Shown here one piece after another: positions 35,459-47,874 of a stretch of DNA of 64,000 nucleotides (positions are counted from its first letter, which is position 1; the number at the start of each line of letters is the position of its first letter). Position numbers and translations under genes: made by a program. Origin of the DNA: Erythrobacter sp. BLCC-B19 (GTDB lineage Bacteria > Pseudomonadota > Alphaproteobacteria > Sphingomonadales > Sphingomonadaceae); assembly GCF_028621955.1 (NCBI RefSeq), contig NZ_CP117516.1, positions 2,874,001-2,938,000 on the forward strand, read 5' to 3'. The notes under the pieces are model-generated. The model was not told the DNA's origin. It did no database searches and was given only the letters and a program-made list of their open reading frames with translations.

Positions 35459-35575
35459 GCAGTCATGCGCTTACAGGTTGGCCCCGACCACCGGATACGC
35501 GGTCGATTGCCGGATGAACCAACGCCACTCCGCCTGATGGCGAAACCCCCGCAATGCAGCCAGATTTTAGAGGAG

Positions 35576-35651
<76 letters not shown>

Positions 35652-35769
35652 ATTCCGACCAGGTCGGACTGCGAAACCGGGCGGCGAGGCCGTGTCCCGA
35701 TTCGCGTGAGGCGCTGCATTTAGCGCGCCTCATTCGTATGGCAAGGGGCTTTTTCGCAATTGCGGCAAA

Positions 35770-36906
35770 TCACAAGGCCAGACCACGGCGCGGGGCTTCG
35801 CGGTTCCAGCGGTTGACCATCATCAACAGCCCGATGCAGATCATGTTCGTCATCATCGACGAGCCCCCGTGGCTCATCCAGGGCAGGGGAATGCCCTTGG
35901 CCGGGGCCATGCCCATCACCATCAGCAGATTGATGGCAATGTAAAAGAAGATCGTCGCCGTCGCCCCTGCCGCCAGCAGCGCGCAGAAACGATCCTGCGA
36001 TTCGCTCGCGACCTTCCAGCCCCACTTGAGGATCAAGGTGTACATCGCGAGCACGAACAACCCGCCGACCAGACCCCATTCCTCTGCCATCGTGGCAAAG
36101 ACGAAGTCGGTGTGCGGTTCGGGCAGATAATCGAGATGGCTTTGCGTGCCGTTATTGAAGCCCTTGCCGAAAATGCCCCCGGATCCGATCGCGATCTTGG
36201 ATTGCGCGATGTGATAGCCCGCGCCGAGCGGGTCGCTTTCCGGGTCGAGGAAGGTCGTCACGCGCGCGCGCTGGTAATCGTGGAGCGCAAAGAAATAGAC
36301 CAATGGCATCGCAGCAACGCCAGCGCCGCCTGCCAGCAGAAACCACCACAAGGGCAGGCCCGCCAGGAACATGACCACCACGCCGCCAAAGGCAATCGCG
36401 ACCGACGTGCCGAGATCGGGCTGCAGCAGCACCAGCGAGATCGGCAGGACAATCAGGCCGCCGGCAGGCACCACCGAGCGCCAGCTCCCGATCATGCCTG
36501 ACGGCAGCGTCTCATAGAACCGCGCCATGGCCAGCACCACGGCCGGCTTCATCAGTTCCGAAGGCTGGATGCGGATTGGCCCGGCTTCGAGCCAGCGCTG
36601 GCTCCCGCCGCCAACCTGACCGACGATCTCGACCGCGAGCAGCAACAGCAGCACCGCGAGATAGGACGGATAGGTCAGCAGCCGGACGGCATCGCGCGGC
36701 AGCGAGGCAATGATCGCCGTCATCACGGCGAACACGCCGAAGCGGATGAAGTGCGACAGCGCAAAGGGCTGCATCGCCCCGCCGCCGGCGGAATAGAGCA
36801 CCAGTCCGCCAAAAGCGGTCAGCAGCAGCAGCGGGATCAGCATTTCCCAGGGCTGGCGGGCGATCGGTTCGGGCACGATACCGGTGCGAGTGGTCAGCGT
36901 GCTCAT
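35770..36906 (-). CDS. rodA: Rod shape-determining protein RodA (SEDS glycosyltransferase)
   Basis: A 378-residue SEDS-family integral membrane protein with about ten hydrophobic segments. It polymerises peptidoglycan glycan strands during cell elongation with PBP2. Family motifs: RIQPSELMKPAVVL, LLQPDLGTSVAIA, IAIGSGGIFGKGF and the C-terminal GIPLPWMSHGGSSMM. Its start overlaps the stop of mrdA (ATGA). It is the last gene of the mreBCD-mrdA-rodA operon; upstream on the other side is a tRNA-Lys. Confidence 0.98.
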   Translation of the reverse strand: MSTLTTRTGIVPEPIARQPWEMLIPLLLLTAFGGLVLYSAGGGAMQPFALSHFIRFGVFAVMTAIIASLPRDAVRLLTYPSYLAVLLLLLAVEIVGQVGGGSQRWLEAGPIRIQPSELMKPAVVLAMARFYETLPSGMIGSWRSVVPAGGLIVLPISLVLLQPDLGTSVAIAFGGVVVMFLAGLPLWWFLLAGGAGVAAMPLVYFFALHDYQRARVTTFLDPESDPLGAGYHIAQSKIAIGSGGIFGKGFNNGTQSHLDYLPEPHTDFVFATMAEEWGLVGGLFVLAMYTLILKWGWKVASESQDRFCALLAAGATATIFFYIAINLLMVMGMAPAKGIPLPWMSHGGSSMMTNMICIGLLMMVNRWNREAPRRGLAL

Positions 36907-39047
36907 TCGCCGATCTCCACAGGCGCAGACGGCGGCGCGGTAGGCGTCGTGGGAGCAGGGGGCGGCGCAGCAGCGCCGGGCGCAGTGCCGGTGGGCGTGC
37001 CCGACGGGTTGGCCTCAGGCCGCGGCGCGATCACTTCGCCAGCGATGGCATCAGTCTGTGTCGCGGCGCGGCGGGCCTCGGCATCGACGCGGTCGAGGAT
37101 CTCCTCGTCCCGGCGTGGCGGGCGGCTAACACTGGCTCCGCGCTCGGCCGCATAGGCGGCATAGCGCCGCTCAAGCCGCTGCTGCGCGGTGCCGCCCCAT
37201 CCGGCTTCCAGCGCGGCGAGCGCCTCCAGCCCCTTGGCGGGATCGAACAGGAAGGTCATCACATCGCGCGCGATGGGGTAGGCCGCGCCCGATCCGCCGC
37301 CATGCTCGATCACCACCGCCCCGGCATAGCGCGGGTTGTCATAGGGGGCGAAGAAGATGAACAGCCCGTGGTCGCGATACTTCCACGGGCCCGACTTGCC
37401 GTTCGAGATCGACAGCGAGACGACCTGCGCGGTGCCGGTCTTGCCCGCCATCAGCGTGTTCTCGATCGGCAGGCGGGCGCGGCCTGCGGTGCCGGGGCCG
37501 TTGACGACGTCGCTCATCGCCTTGCGCACATATTCGACCTGCTCGGCGGGGAAGTCGATCTTGTCGAACCCTTGCGGCTTGGTGTCGAGGGTGAGGCGCG
37601 GCATGACGTGCTTGCCGGTGGCAAGGCGCGAGGCCATCACCGCCAGCTGCAGCGGGCTGGAGAGCATATAGCCCTGACCAATCGTGGCATTGACCGTGTC
37701 GAAGGTCTGCCATTCGCGGCCCCACTTCTTCATCTTCCATGCCGGATCAGGCACGGTGCCGAAGAACTGGCTGATCACGGGCAGCGGGAATTCCTGTCCC
37801 ATCCCGCAGCGCCGCGCCATCGCCGCAATCGGATCCATGCCGATGCGCTGGGCCATGGCGTAGAAATAGACGTCGCAGCTCTGGTAGATCGCCTTGGCCA
37901 TGTTGGTCGCGCCGTGGCCGCCGCGGTTCCAGCAACCGAACACGCGGTTGCCCACCCGAAGCCCGCCGCCGCAATGGACGGTCTCCTCCGGGTCGATGCC
38001 GGCCTGCATCAGCGCCATCGACACCATCGGCTTGACGGTCGATCCGGGCGGATAGAGGCCTTTCAGCACCTTGTTGCGCAGCGGCACGCGCTCGTCATCG
38101 CGCAGCATCGCATATTCCACCCCGCCGATCCCGTCGGAGAAGGAATTGGGATCGAAGCTCGGCATCGAGGCCATGCACAAGAGATCGCCGGTGCGGCAAT
38201 CCATCACCACCACCGAGCCGCTTTCGAGCCCGATGCGGCGAGCGGCATAATCCTGAAGCGGCCCATCGATGGTAAGGCGGATGGGGTTGCCCTGCACGTC
38301 CTCACGGGTTTCCAGATCGCGCACGATCCGTCCGCCAGCCGTCACCTCCACCCGCCGCGCACCGGGCACGCCGCGCAGTTCCTTTTCGAACTGCTTTTCA
38401 AGGCCATCTTTGCCGATCTTGTAGCCCGGCGTGATCAGCAGCGGGTTGGGGTCTTTCTCATACTCCTCGGCCGAGGCCGGGCCGACATAGCCGATCAGGT
38501 GACCGACGCTGGAGGCGGTCGGGTAGAACCGCGAAAATCCGCGCTGCGGGACAACGCCCGGCAGGTCAGGCAAGCGCACGCTCAGCGCGGCAAATTGTTC
38601 ATAGCGCAGCCCGCTCGCCACTTCGACCGGCTGAAACCCGCGCGCGGTGCTGACCTTGTCCTTGATGTCGGCGATGCGCGCCGGTTCGAGCGCCAGCAGT
38701 TCGCCCAGCTGGTTGATGGTCGCATCAGCATCCACCAGCCGCTCCGGGATAAGGTCGACCCGGAAATCGGCGCGGTTCGAGGCCAGCGCTGCCCCGTCGC
38801 GGTCGAGGATCCAGCCCCGGCGCGGCGGAATGAGCGTGAGATTGACCCGGTTGCTTTCGGATTCGAGCCGGTATTTCTCGTTCTCGGCAATCGCCAGATA
38901 ACCCAGCCGCCCAGCCAGCAGCAGCCCAATCCCGCCCTGGATCGCACCGATCACCACCGCGCGCCGTTCAAAGGATGCGCGCAGGATCGAGGCGTTGATC
39001 ATCCGTGCAGGCTTGTTCGGGCCGTCGGCGAGGAAGGGGATCTTCAT
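36903..39047 (-). CDS. mrdA: Penicillin-binding protein 2 (peptidoglycan transpeptidase)
   Basis: A 714-residue class B penicillin-binding protein for elongation, cross-linking peptidoglycan with RodA. A membrane anchor (AVVIGAIQGGIGLLLAGRLGYLAI) precedes the pedestal domain. The transpeptidase shows PPGSTVKPMVSM with the active serine (SxxK), SCDVYFYAM (SxN) and AGKTGTAQVV (KTG). A Pro/Thr/Ala-rich C-terminal tail of about 60 residues (ending TPTAPPSAPVEIGE) is an extension. The ATG at 39047 overlaps the mreD stop by one base. Confidence 0.98.
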   Translation of the reverse strand: MKIPFLADGPNKPARMINASILRASFERRAVVIGAIQGGIGLLLAGRLGYLAIAENEKYRLESESNRVNLTLIPPRRGWILDRDGAALASNRADFRVDLIPERLVDADATINQLGELLALEPARIADIKDKVSTARGFQPVEVASGLRYEQFAALSVRLPDLPGVVPQRGFSRFYPTASSVGHLIGYVGPASAEEYEKDPNPLLITPGYKIGKDGLEKQFEKELRGVPGARRVEVTAGGRIVRDLETREDVQGNPIRLTIDGPLQDYAARRIGLESGSVVVMDCRTGDLLCMASMPSFDPNSFSDGIGGVEYAMLRDDERVPLRNKVLKGLYPPGSTVKPMVSMALMQAGIDPEETVHCGGGLRVGNRVFGCWNRGGHGATNMAKAIYQSCDVYFYAMAQRIGMDPIAAMARRCGMGQEFPLPVISQFFGTVPDPAWKMKKWGREWQTFDTVNATIGQGYMLSSPLQLAVMASRLATGKHVMPRLTLDTKPQGFDKIDFPAEQVEYVRKAMSDVVNGPGTAGRARLPIENTLMAGKTGTAQVVSLSISNGKSGPWKYRDHGLFIFFAPYDNPRYAGAVVIEHGGGSGAAYPIARDVMTFLFDPAKGLEALAALEAGWGGTAQQRLERRYAAYAAERGASVSRPPRRDEEILDRVDAEARRAATQTDAIAGEVIAPRPEANPSGTPTGTAPGAAAPPPAPTTPTAPPSAPVEIGE

Positions 39048-39601
39048 CAGTCGAGCTTCCGCGCGCGCGCAAGCCGGAACCGGTCGAGCCCCGCAACAAT
39101 GCGGGCAACAACCGGATAGAGCAGCACCGCCATTGCCGCCTGCGGCACGGCGACGACAATCATCTCGGGTGTCACGGATGCGCCCGACAGCAGCAGAGCC
39201 GCAAACCAGTAGAGCACGGCCATGACCCCGGCGGTGAACCAGTCCTGCCAGAAGCCGCGCCAGGGGAAGCGGGTCTCGATGACCTCGATCGCGATCATCG
39301 CCAGCGACCACAGCAGGATCGCGCAGCCAAAGGGCTGACCGCTCACCAGATCATCAAAAGCACCAAGCGGCGCGCCGGCCCATAAGGGCAGGAGGCCGGG
39401 GCGCACCATGCGCCAGCCGAGCAGCAGCAGGAACCCGAGCGGTGGCAGCAAGGGCATGACATCGGCAATCAGCAGCACCGGGAGCAGCGAGCCGAGCATG
39501 ATCGACGCATAAGGCACGCTGCGCACGCGCCAGGGATAGGGCGCGCGGTTGATCCGCCGCCCATAGATGTCCGATCGCGCCCGGGGATCGAGCCGCTCCA
39601 T
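39047..39601 (-). CDS. mreD: Rod shape-determining protein MreD
   Basis: A 184-residue membrane protein with about five hydrophobic segments, the poorly conserved MreD of the elongation machinery. Position between mreC and mrdA is the main evidence, supported by PYASIMLGSLLPVLLIADVMPLLPP and PWRGFWQDWF. I use ATG 39601, which overlaps the mreC stop (TGATG); a GTG at 39604 would add one residue. A hydrophilic N-terminal leader of 25 residues with many arginines precedes the first helix. Confidence 0.93.
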   Translation of the reverse strand: MERLDPRARSDIYGRRINRAPYPWRVRSVPYASIMLGSLLPVLLIADVMPLLPPLGFLLLLGWRMVRPGLLPLWAGAPLGAFDDLVSGQPFGCAILLWSLAMIAIEVIETRFPWRGFWQDWFTAGVMAVLYWFAALLLSGASVTPEMIVVAVPQAAMAVLLYPVVARIVAGLDRFRLARARKLD

Positions 39602-40569
39602 CACTCGCCTCCGGTGCCGGTCGGCGAGGTTCCAGATGGTGTGGCAGCCGGGGAAGCAGCAGGAGCCGCGGGCGGGCCTGCAACAGGCGCGTTACCTCCG
39701 TCCGGCTCGGTCAGTTCGGACACGGCGGCAGGCTGGGCGACCGGTTCGACTGCGACGAAGCTGGTCGCGGCCGGTTCGGCCACCAGACGGGCGATGCCGC
39801 CGTCAGGCGTGATCTTCGCGATCACCGCGACCGCCACCCCCGGCCGGTAATAACCGCCTGCGCCGCTGGTCACCATCATGTCGCCGACCTTGAGCGGATT
39901 GATCCCGAGGTTGACGAGGCGGATCCGCAGCAGCCCGTCACCGCGACCTTCGGCAAAGGCGATGACATTGTCCTTCGCGCGCCGGACCGGCAGCACGCTC
40001 TCGCTGTCGGTGAGCAGCAGGACGCGCGACGAGTTGCGGCCCGCCTCCAGCACCCGGCCGATCACGCCGCGTTCCGAGACGACAGGCATACCCGGCAACA
40101 CGCCGCTGGCCGTGCCAGCACCGAGATAGGCGTGACGCCGGCCACTGGTGGTGGTCGATCCGACCAGCCGGGCCATGACAACCGGCTTTACCTCGCTGTC
40201 GCGCAGGCCCAGCAGACCCTTGAGGCGTGCATTCTCGGCCTTGACCGCTTCGGCTTCTGCCAGCCGGATCCGCGCCAATTCCATCTCGCGGCGCAGTTCG
40301 GCGTTTTGCGAGCCGGCGTTGAAGTAACCTGCAATGCTGGCGAAGAAACCCTGCGATCCCGATCGCGTGACCGCGGCGGCGGTGCCCGCGGGGGCAACGA
40401 CATCACTGGCCGCTCCGCGCAACGGCGCAAAGGCCGAGGGTTGCCAAAGCGACAGCGCCAGCAAGCCGGCGCCCAGCACCGCCAATCCACCGGCCAGCAC
40501 ATAGCCGGTGAACAGCGAATACTGCGCCTTCTTCGAAAAGCCCGAGCGGCGCGAAGAGGGGGGCGCCAT
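39601..40569 (-). CDS. mreC: Rod shape-determining protein MreC
   Basis: A 322-residue bitopic protein. One membrane helix (YVLAGGLAVLGAGLLALSLW) near residues 22-43 is followed by a coiled coil (NAELRREMELARIRLAEAEAVKAENARLKGLL) and the periplasmic beta-domain (ERGVIGRVLEAGRNSSRVLLL, VTSGAGGYYRPGVAVAVI). The C-terminal ~55 residues are Pro/Ala/Thr-rich, as often seen in sphingomonads. It bridges MreB filaments to the wall synthases. Gap to mreB is 35 bp. Confidence 0.96.
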   Translation of the reverse strand: MAPPSSRRSGFSKKAQYSLFTGYVLAGGLAVLGAGLLALSLWQPSAFAPLRGAASDVVAPAGTAAAVTRSGSQGFFASIAGYFNAGSQNAELRREMELARIRLAEAEAVKAENARLKGLLGLRDSEVKPVVMARLVGSTTTSGRRHAYLGAGTASGVLPGMPVVSERGVIGRVLEAGRNSSRVLLLTDSESVLPVRRAKDNVIAFAEGRGDGLLRIRLVNLGINPLKVGDMMVTSGAGGYYRPGVAVAVIAKITPDGGIARLVAEPAATSFVAVEPVAQPAAVSELTEPDGGNAPVAGPPAAPAASPAATPSGTSPTGTGGE

Positions 40570-40604
40570 GGCTTAGAGTCCCTTCAGGTCAGCTTGGCGG
40601 TGGC

Positions 40605-43728
<3,124 letters not shown>

Positions 43729-43731
43729 GCC

Positions 43732-44832
43732 TCAAACATTGAACTTGAACAGCAGCACGTCCCCGTCCTGCACCACGTATTCCTTGCCTTCCTGCCGCAG
43801 CTTGCCCGCTTCCTTCGCGCCCGCTTCGCCGCCGAGCGTCACATAATCCTCGTAGGCAATGGTCTCGGCGCGGATGAAGCCGCGTTCGAAATCGGAGTGG
43901 ATTTCGCCTGCTGCCTGCGGCGCCTTCGCGCCATCGGGGAAGGTCCAGGCGCGGGCTTCCTTGGGGCCGCAGGTGAAGAAGGTCTTGAGGCCCAAGAGCT
44001 TGTACCCGGCGCGGATCACGCGCGACAGCCCGCTTTCGGTGAGGCCCAGTGCTTCAAGGAATTCGCCGCGGTCTTCCACCGGCATGGCGACCAGTTCGGC
44101 CTCGATTGCGGCGGAAACGACCACGGCCTCGGCACCTTCTGCCGCAGCCTTCTCGAACACCTTGGCCGACAGCGCATTGCCCGTCGCCGCGTCTTCCTCG
44201 GCGACGTTGCAGACGTAGAGCACCGGCTTGGCGGTCAGCAGCTGAGCCTGCTTGAACAGCCGCGCTTCCTCGTCATCATTGGGAACGGTCAGGCGGGCGG
44301 GCTTGCCTTCGCGCAGCAGCTCCAAGGCCTGCCCCAGCACGCTCGCCATCGCCTTGGCTTCCTTGTCTCCCGCTGCCCCGCGCTTGGCCGCGGCGGGAAC
44401 ACGCTTTTCGAGGCTCTCAAGGTCGGAGAGCATCAGCTCGGTCTCGACCACTTCGGCGTCCGCGATGGGATCGACCTTGTTGGCGACGTGCTGGATGTCG
44501 TCATCCTCGAAGCAGCGCAGCACATGGACGATCGCATCGACCTCGCGGATATTGCCGAGGAACTGGTTGCCAAGGCCTTCGCCCTTGCTCGCGCCTTTCA
44601 CGAGGCCGGCGATGTCGACGAAGCCGAGCTGGGTCTCGATGATCTTGGCGCTCTTGGCAATGGCGGCGATCTTCTGGAGGCGCTCGTCCGGCACAGCGAC
44701 CTGACCCACGTTGGGCTCGATGGTGCAGAAGGGATAATTCGCCGCCTGCGCCGCCTGCGTTTCGGTGAGCGCATTGAACAGAGTGGACTTGCCCACGTTG
44801 GGCAGGCCGACGATCCCGCAACGGAAACCCAT
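43732..44832 (-). CDS. ychF: Ribosome-associated ATPase/GTPase YchF (Obg family)
   Basis: A 366-residue YchF, an Obg-family P-loop protein that prefers ATP and is linked to ribosomes and oxidative stress responses. G1 is GLPNVGKSTLFNAL at the N-terminus, the FVDIAGLVKGASKGEG switch region follows, and the C-terminal TGS domain has GLKTFFTCGPKEARAWTF and ends YVVQDGDVLLFKFNV. Complete in length. It converges on mutL with a 3-bp gap, and an inverted repeat pair lies just upstream. Confidence 0.98.
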   Translation of the reverse strand: MGFRCGIVGLPNVGKSTLFNALTETQAAQAANYPFCTIEPNVGQVAVPDERLQKIAAIAKSAKIIETQLGFVDIAGLVKGASKGEGLGNQFLGNIREVDAIVHVLRCFEDDDIQHVANKVDPIADAEVVETELMLSDLESLEKRVPAAAKRGAAGDKEAKAMASVLGQALELLREGKPARLTVPNDDEEARLFKQAQLLTAKPVLYVCNVAEEDAATGNALSAKVFEKAAAEGAEAVVVSAAIEAELVAMPVEDRGEFLEALGLTESGLSRVIRAGYKLLGLKTFFTCGPKEARAWTFPDGAKAPQAAGEIHSDFERGFIRAETIAYEDYVTLGGEAGAKEAGKLRQEGKEYVVQDGDVLLFKFNV

Positions 44833-44850
44833 GATGTATCTTTCTCTAAA

Positions 44851-44945
44851 CCGTTCGCCCTGAGCTTGTCGAAGGGCCGTGCTTACTGGTCAAGGCTCGC
44901 GCCTATAGAGAAATGCGATGCTTCGACAAGCTCAGCATGAACGGG
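44851..44945. repeat. Inverted pair of a dispersed intergenic repeat (TGAGCTTGTCGAAG family)
   Basis: CCGTTCGCCCTGAGCTTGTC then GAAGGG (44851-44876) and its mirrored copy GCTTCGACAAGCTCAGCATG then AACGGG (44920-44945). About 43 bp separate them. This core is familiar as a high-copy intergenic repeat in sphingomonad genomes. It lies between ychF and the SDR gene, just upstream of the ychF start and downstream of the SDR stop. Confidence 0.75.
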
Positions 44946-44955
44946 AGAGAGGCGT

Positions 44956-45945
44956 TCACCTCTCATGCACGCCGCGCACCAGCGGGCCAAAGGGGGAATT
45001 GCCCAGCCATTCGGTCTGCACCTGCGCGGTCACCGCGTTGATCGGCACCTGCGGCTTGCTGCCACCTGCAACCGGCAGGCGCAGCGGGCGGGTGCCGGGG
45101 GGCTGGGCGATCAGCGCGGCAATCGCGCGGGCGACATCGGCAGGATCATTGGTGCGGCCCGACCCGTCTTCCGTCCCCATCCGCGCGACTTGCTGCGGAT
45201 AGCCTTCGGTGTGCCGCGCCTCGGCCCGGTCCTTCAGCGCCAGCGAATAGGCATTGCGATTGACCCACACCTTGGTGGGATAGCCGCCGGGCTCGATCAC
45301 CGTGACATCGATCCCGTGCGGAACCAGCTCATAGGCGAGCTGCTCGCTCATTGCCTCAAGCGCGAATTTGGTGGCGGAATAGTGCCCGCTATAGGGCGCA
45401 ATCACCCGGCCAAGCTGGCTTGAAATCTGGATGATCTGCCCCGCGCCTTGCTTGCGCATCCCCGGCAACACCGCGCGCGCCATGCGGTGCGGGCCGAACA
45501 CATTGGTCTCGAAGATCAGGCGGGTGGCTTCCATGTCCTGCACCTCGACGGGCGAGGTGATGCCGATGCCTGCATTGTTGACCAGGACGTCAATGGCGCC
45601 GCCTGCGGCCATTTCGGCCTGAGCGACAGCCTCGGCGACCTGCTGGTCGGAGGTCACATCGAGCGCGATCACTTGCAGATCGAGCCGCTCGTTCAGTGCC
45701 ATGATCCGCAGCTGTTCGGCTTCGGGGCGGGGCAGGGCGCGCATCGTTGCGAACACCTTGGCTCCCTGCCGTGCCAGCAGTTCCGCCGCGAGCCGTCCGA
45801 AGCCCGAAGAGCACCCGGTTATCAGCACGCTTTTGCCCTTGAGACTGATGTCGGGCTGGAACACCGGATCTGCCGCGCGGACGCTGGCGGCCAGAGTGGC
45901 TGTGGCGGCGGCTCCGGCAAGCAGGGTGCGGCGATCGAGGGTCAT
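44956..45945 (-). CDS. Short-chain dehydrogenase/reductase with Tat-type signal
   Basis: A 329-residue SDR. The leader LDRRTLLAGAAATATLAAS has the twin-arginine form, so export of the folded enzyme is likely. The Rossmann motif is LITGCSSGFGRLAAELLARQG, the NNAG motif is VLVNNAGIGITSP, and the catalytic Tyr/Lys are in YSGHYSATKFALEAMS after the serine in ISSQLG. Closest in pattern to classical SDRs acting on hydroxy/keto groups. Substrate unknown. Exported SDRs are uncommon. Confidence 0.87.
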   Translation of the reverse strand: MTLDRRTLLAGAAATATLAASVRAADPVFQPDISLKGKSVLITGCSSGFGRLAAELLARQGAKVFATMRALPRPEAEQLRIMALNERLDLQVIALDVTSDQQVAEAVAQAEMAAGGAIDVLVNNAGIGITSPVEVQDMEATRLIFETNVFGPHRMARAVLPGMRKQGAGQIIQISSQLGRVIAPYSGHYSATKFALEAMSEQLAYELVPHGIDVTVIEPGGYPTKVWVNRNAYSLALKDRAEARHTEGYPQQVARMGTEDGSGRTNDPADVARAIAALIAQPPGTRPLRLPVAGGSKPQVPINAVTAQVQTEWLGNSPFGPLVRGVHER

Positions 45946-45972
45946 CGGGGGCGATCCTTGGCTGGAACGGGA

Positions 45973-46479
45973 TCAGCCAAGGTTATTGGCTTTGCGCCAT
46001 TGCGCAAGCTTTGCGGGGCTGGCGAGCCGGATCAGCGTGCCGCCATAATCCGCCAACTTGGCTTCTGTGCGCACGCGCGGGCCGGAATTCCAGTTCAACA
46101 CATACCAGAAAAAACCCGCATCGAACCGCTCTGGACAGCCTTCCGGCATATCCGGTCGCGAGCGGCCTCGGTGGGTGAATATCCGTTTTATCAGACGCCA
46201 CAGAAACACGCGGCGCGGAAAATCGAGATAGATCACCGTATCAGCCCGCGCGAGCCGCGGGGTGAGGGTGCTCCCGTAGTTGCCCTCGATCAGCCAGCGC
46301 TCGCCCGCGACCGCTTTGGCGACCCGGGCGATAAGCTCTGCCTTCTCGGTCTCGACCCAGCCGGACTGCCACCCGAGCTGATCCATGTGGACAAGCGGCA
46401 ACCCCATGCGCGGCGCGAGTTCGCGGGCGAGGGTGCTTTTGCCTGAGCCGCAGGGGCCGATGATGAGGACGCGGTTCAT
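45973..46479 (-). CDS. P-loop adenylate-kinase-like protein (FlaR/topology-modulation type)
   Basis: A 168-residue P-loop protein. Walker A is IIGPCGSGKSTLARELAPRM at the N-terminus, a Walker-B-like VIYLDFPRR lies at mid-length, and LPLVHMDQLGWQSGW is the pattern of proteins annotated as DNA topology modulation protein FlaR or adenylate-kinase-like. The real substrate is unknown. It ends 27 bp from the SDR start and begins 9 bp after the pth stop, so the three may be cotranscribed. Confidence 0.82.
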   Translation of the reverse strand: MNRVLIIGPCGSGKSTLARELAPRMGLPLVHMDQLGWQSGWVETEKAELIARVAKAVAGERWLIEGNYGSTLTPRLARADTVIYLDFPRRVFLWRLIKRIFTHRGRSRPDMPEGCPERFDAGFFWYVLNWNSGPRVRTEAKLADYGGTLIRLASPAKLAQWRKANNLG

Positions 46480-46488
46480 GGCTGCGCC

Positions 46489-47058
46489 TCAGCCTTGCAT
46501 CCTGAGCGCCACGTCGTTCATGAACCGCACGTCATCGCCCTTGGCCAGCCAGTCGGCCTCGGCACCAATCGCGCCAAGCATCGCCACCAGATCGTCCTGC
46601 TCGTCCTTGGCGAAATTGCCCAGCACGTGGCCGGTGACGCGGTCCTTGTGGCCCGGATGGCCGATGCCGAGGCGGATGCGGCGAAACTCGGCCCCGCAAT
46701 GCTGGTCGATCGAGCGCAGGCCGTTGTGGCCCGCGTGCCCGCCGCCCTGCTTCACCTTGACCTTGAAGGGCGCCAGATCGAGCTCGTCGTGGAACACGGT
46801 GAGCGCCTCGGTGCCCAGCTTGTAGAACCGCAGCGCCTCGCCGACCGCGCGGCCGCTCTCGTTCATGAAGGTTGCAGGCTTCAAGAGCAGCACCTTCTGC
46901 GTGCCGATCCGGCCCTCCTGCGCCCAGCCGGAGAATTTCTTCTGCACCGGGCCGAAGTCATGCATATCCGCGATCACATCGACCGCCATGAAGCCGACAT
47001 TGTGCCGGTGGAGCGCATAGCGCGGTCCGGGATTTCCGAGGCCGACCCAGATCTGCAT
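46489..47058 (-). CDS. pth: Peptidyl-tRNA hydrolase
   Basis: A 189-residue Pth that frees tRNA from stalled peptidyl-tRNA. Family motifs: MQIWVGLGNPGPRYALHRHNVGF with the catalytic histidine, KPATFMNESGRAVGE, and FHDELDLAPFKVKVKQGGGHAGHNGLRSI. The start at 47058 is set by the N-terminus and by the GGGAG 9 nt upstream. rplY is immediately upstream, an order common across proteobacteria. Confidence 0.98.
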   Translation of the reverse strand: MQIWVGLGNPGPRYALHRHNVGFMAVDVIADMHDFGPVQKKFSGWAQEGRIGTQKVLLLKPATFMNESGRAVGEALRFYKLGTEALTVFHDELDLAPFKVKVKQGGGHAGHNGLRSIDQHCGAEFRRIRLGIGHPGHKDRVTGHVLGNFAKDEQDDLVAMLGAIGAEADWLAKGDDVRFMNDVALRMQG

Positions 47059-47084
47059 GGCGTGCTCCCTATCGTTCCTTTGCA

Positions 47085-47124
47085 TAAAACGAAACGCCGG
47101 ACTTCCCGCAAGGGAAGCCCGGCG
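47085..47124 (-). terminator. Terminator between rplY and pth
   Basis: On the minus strand, CGCCGGGCTTCCC, a TTGC loop and GGGAAGTCCGGCG form a 13-bp stem (one G-T pair) followed by TTTCGTTTT. It should partly separate rplY from pth transcripts. Confidence 0.8.
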
Positions 47125-47151
47125 CTGCGAAAGCCCGTAAAGGCAGCGCGC

Positions 47152-47754
47152 TTATTCGGAAGCGGCTTCGCCTTCGCTGCTCTTGAGGCCCGACGGAGCG
47201 ACCACGGTGGCGATGGTGAAATCGCGGTCGGTGATCACGCTCGAGACGCCCTTGGGCAGGTTCACTTCGCTGATATGGATCGAATCGCCGATTTCCTTGC
47301 CGGTGACATCGATCTGGATTTCTTCCGGAATGTCAGCGTTGGGGCACAGCAGTTCGAGTTCGTGGCGGACGATGTTGAGCACGCCGCCCTTCTTGAGGCC
47401 CGGCGAGGCGTCTTCGTTGACGAACACCACCGGCACCTGCACTTCGACCTTGCTGTCGCCGGTCAGGCGCAGGAAGTCGACGTGGGTCGGACGGTCGGTC
47501 ACCGGGTGAAAGGCGACATCCTTGGGCAGAGCGCGGACGGTCTTGCCACCGATCTCGATGTTGACGATCGAGTTCATGAAGTGGCCGGTCATCAGCTGAC
47601 GCACCAGTTCCTTCTGCTCGACGTGGATCAGGGTGGGTTCTTCCTTGCCGCCATAGATGACAGCAGGAGTCCGACCATCGCGGCGAAGTGCTCGGGAGGC
47701 TCCCTTGCCAGCCCGTTCGCGCGCTTCGGCCGGCAGGGTAAGAGTCTCGCTCAT
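47152..47754 (-). CDS. rplY: 50S ribosomal protein L25 (Ctc form)
   Basis: A 200-residue L25/Ctc-type protein that binds 5S rRNA. The N-terminal L25 domain ([34 protein letters not shown]) is joined to the longer C-terminal beta-domain ([28 protein letters not shown] to [15 protein letters not shown]), so it is the two-domain Ctc form rather than the short E. coli L25. It precedes pth, the usual linkage. Confidence 0.97.
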   Translation of the reverse strand: MSETLTLPAEARERAGKGASRALRRDGRTPAVIYGGKEEPTLIHVEQKELVRQLMTGHFMNSIVNIEIGGKTVRALPKDVAFHPVTDRPTHVDFLRLTGDSKVEVQVPVVFVNEDASPGLKKGGVLNIVRHELELLCPNADIPEEIQIDVTGKEIGDSIHISEVNLPKGVSSVITDRDFTIATVVAPSGLKSSEGEAASE

Positions 47755-47874
47755 ACGGATGCCTTTCGAATACGTGTTTGGTTGATACAGTCACACGGTG
47801 CGACCGCCTCCAGGGATGACCGGAAGCACCGAAGCGCGGCCCCTTAGAGAGGGAACGGCGAAAAGGCAAGCCGA

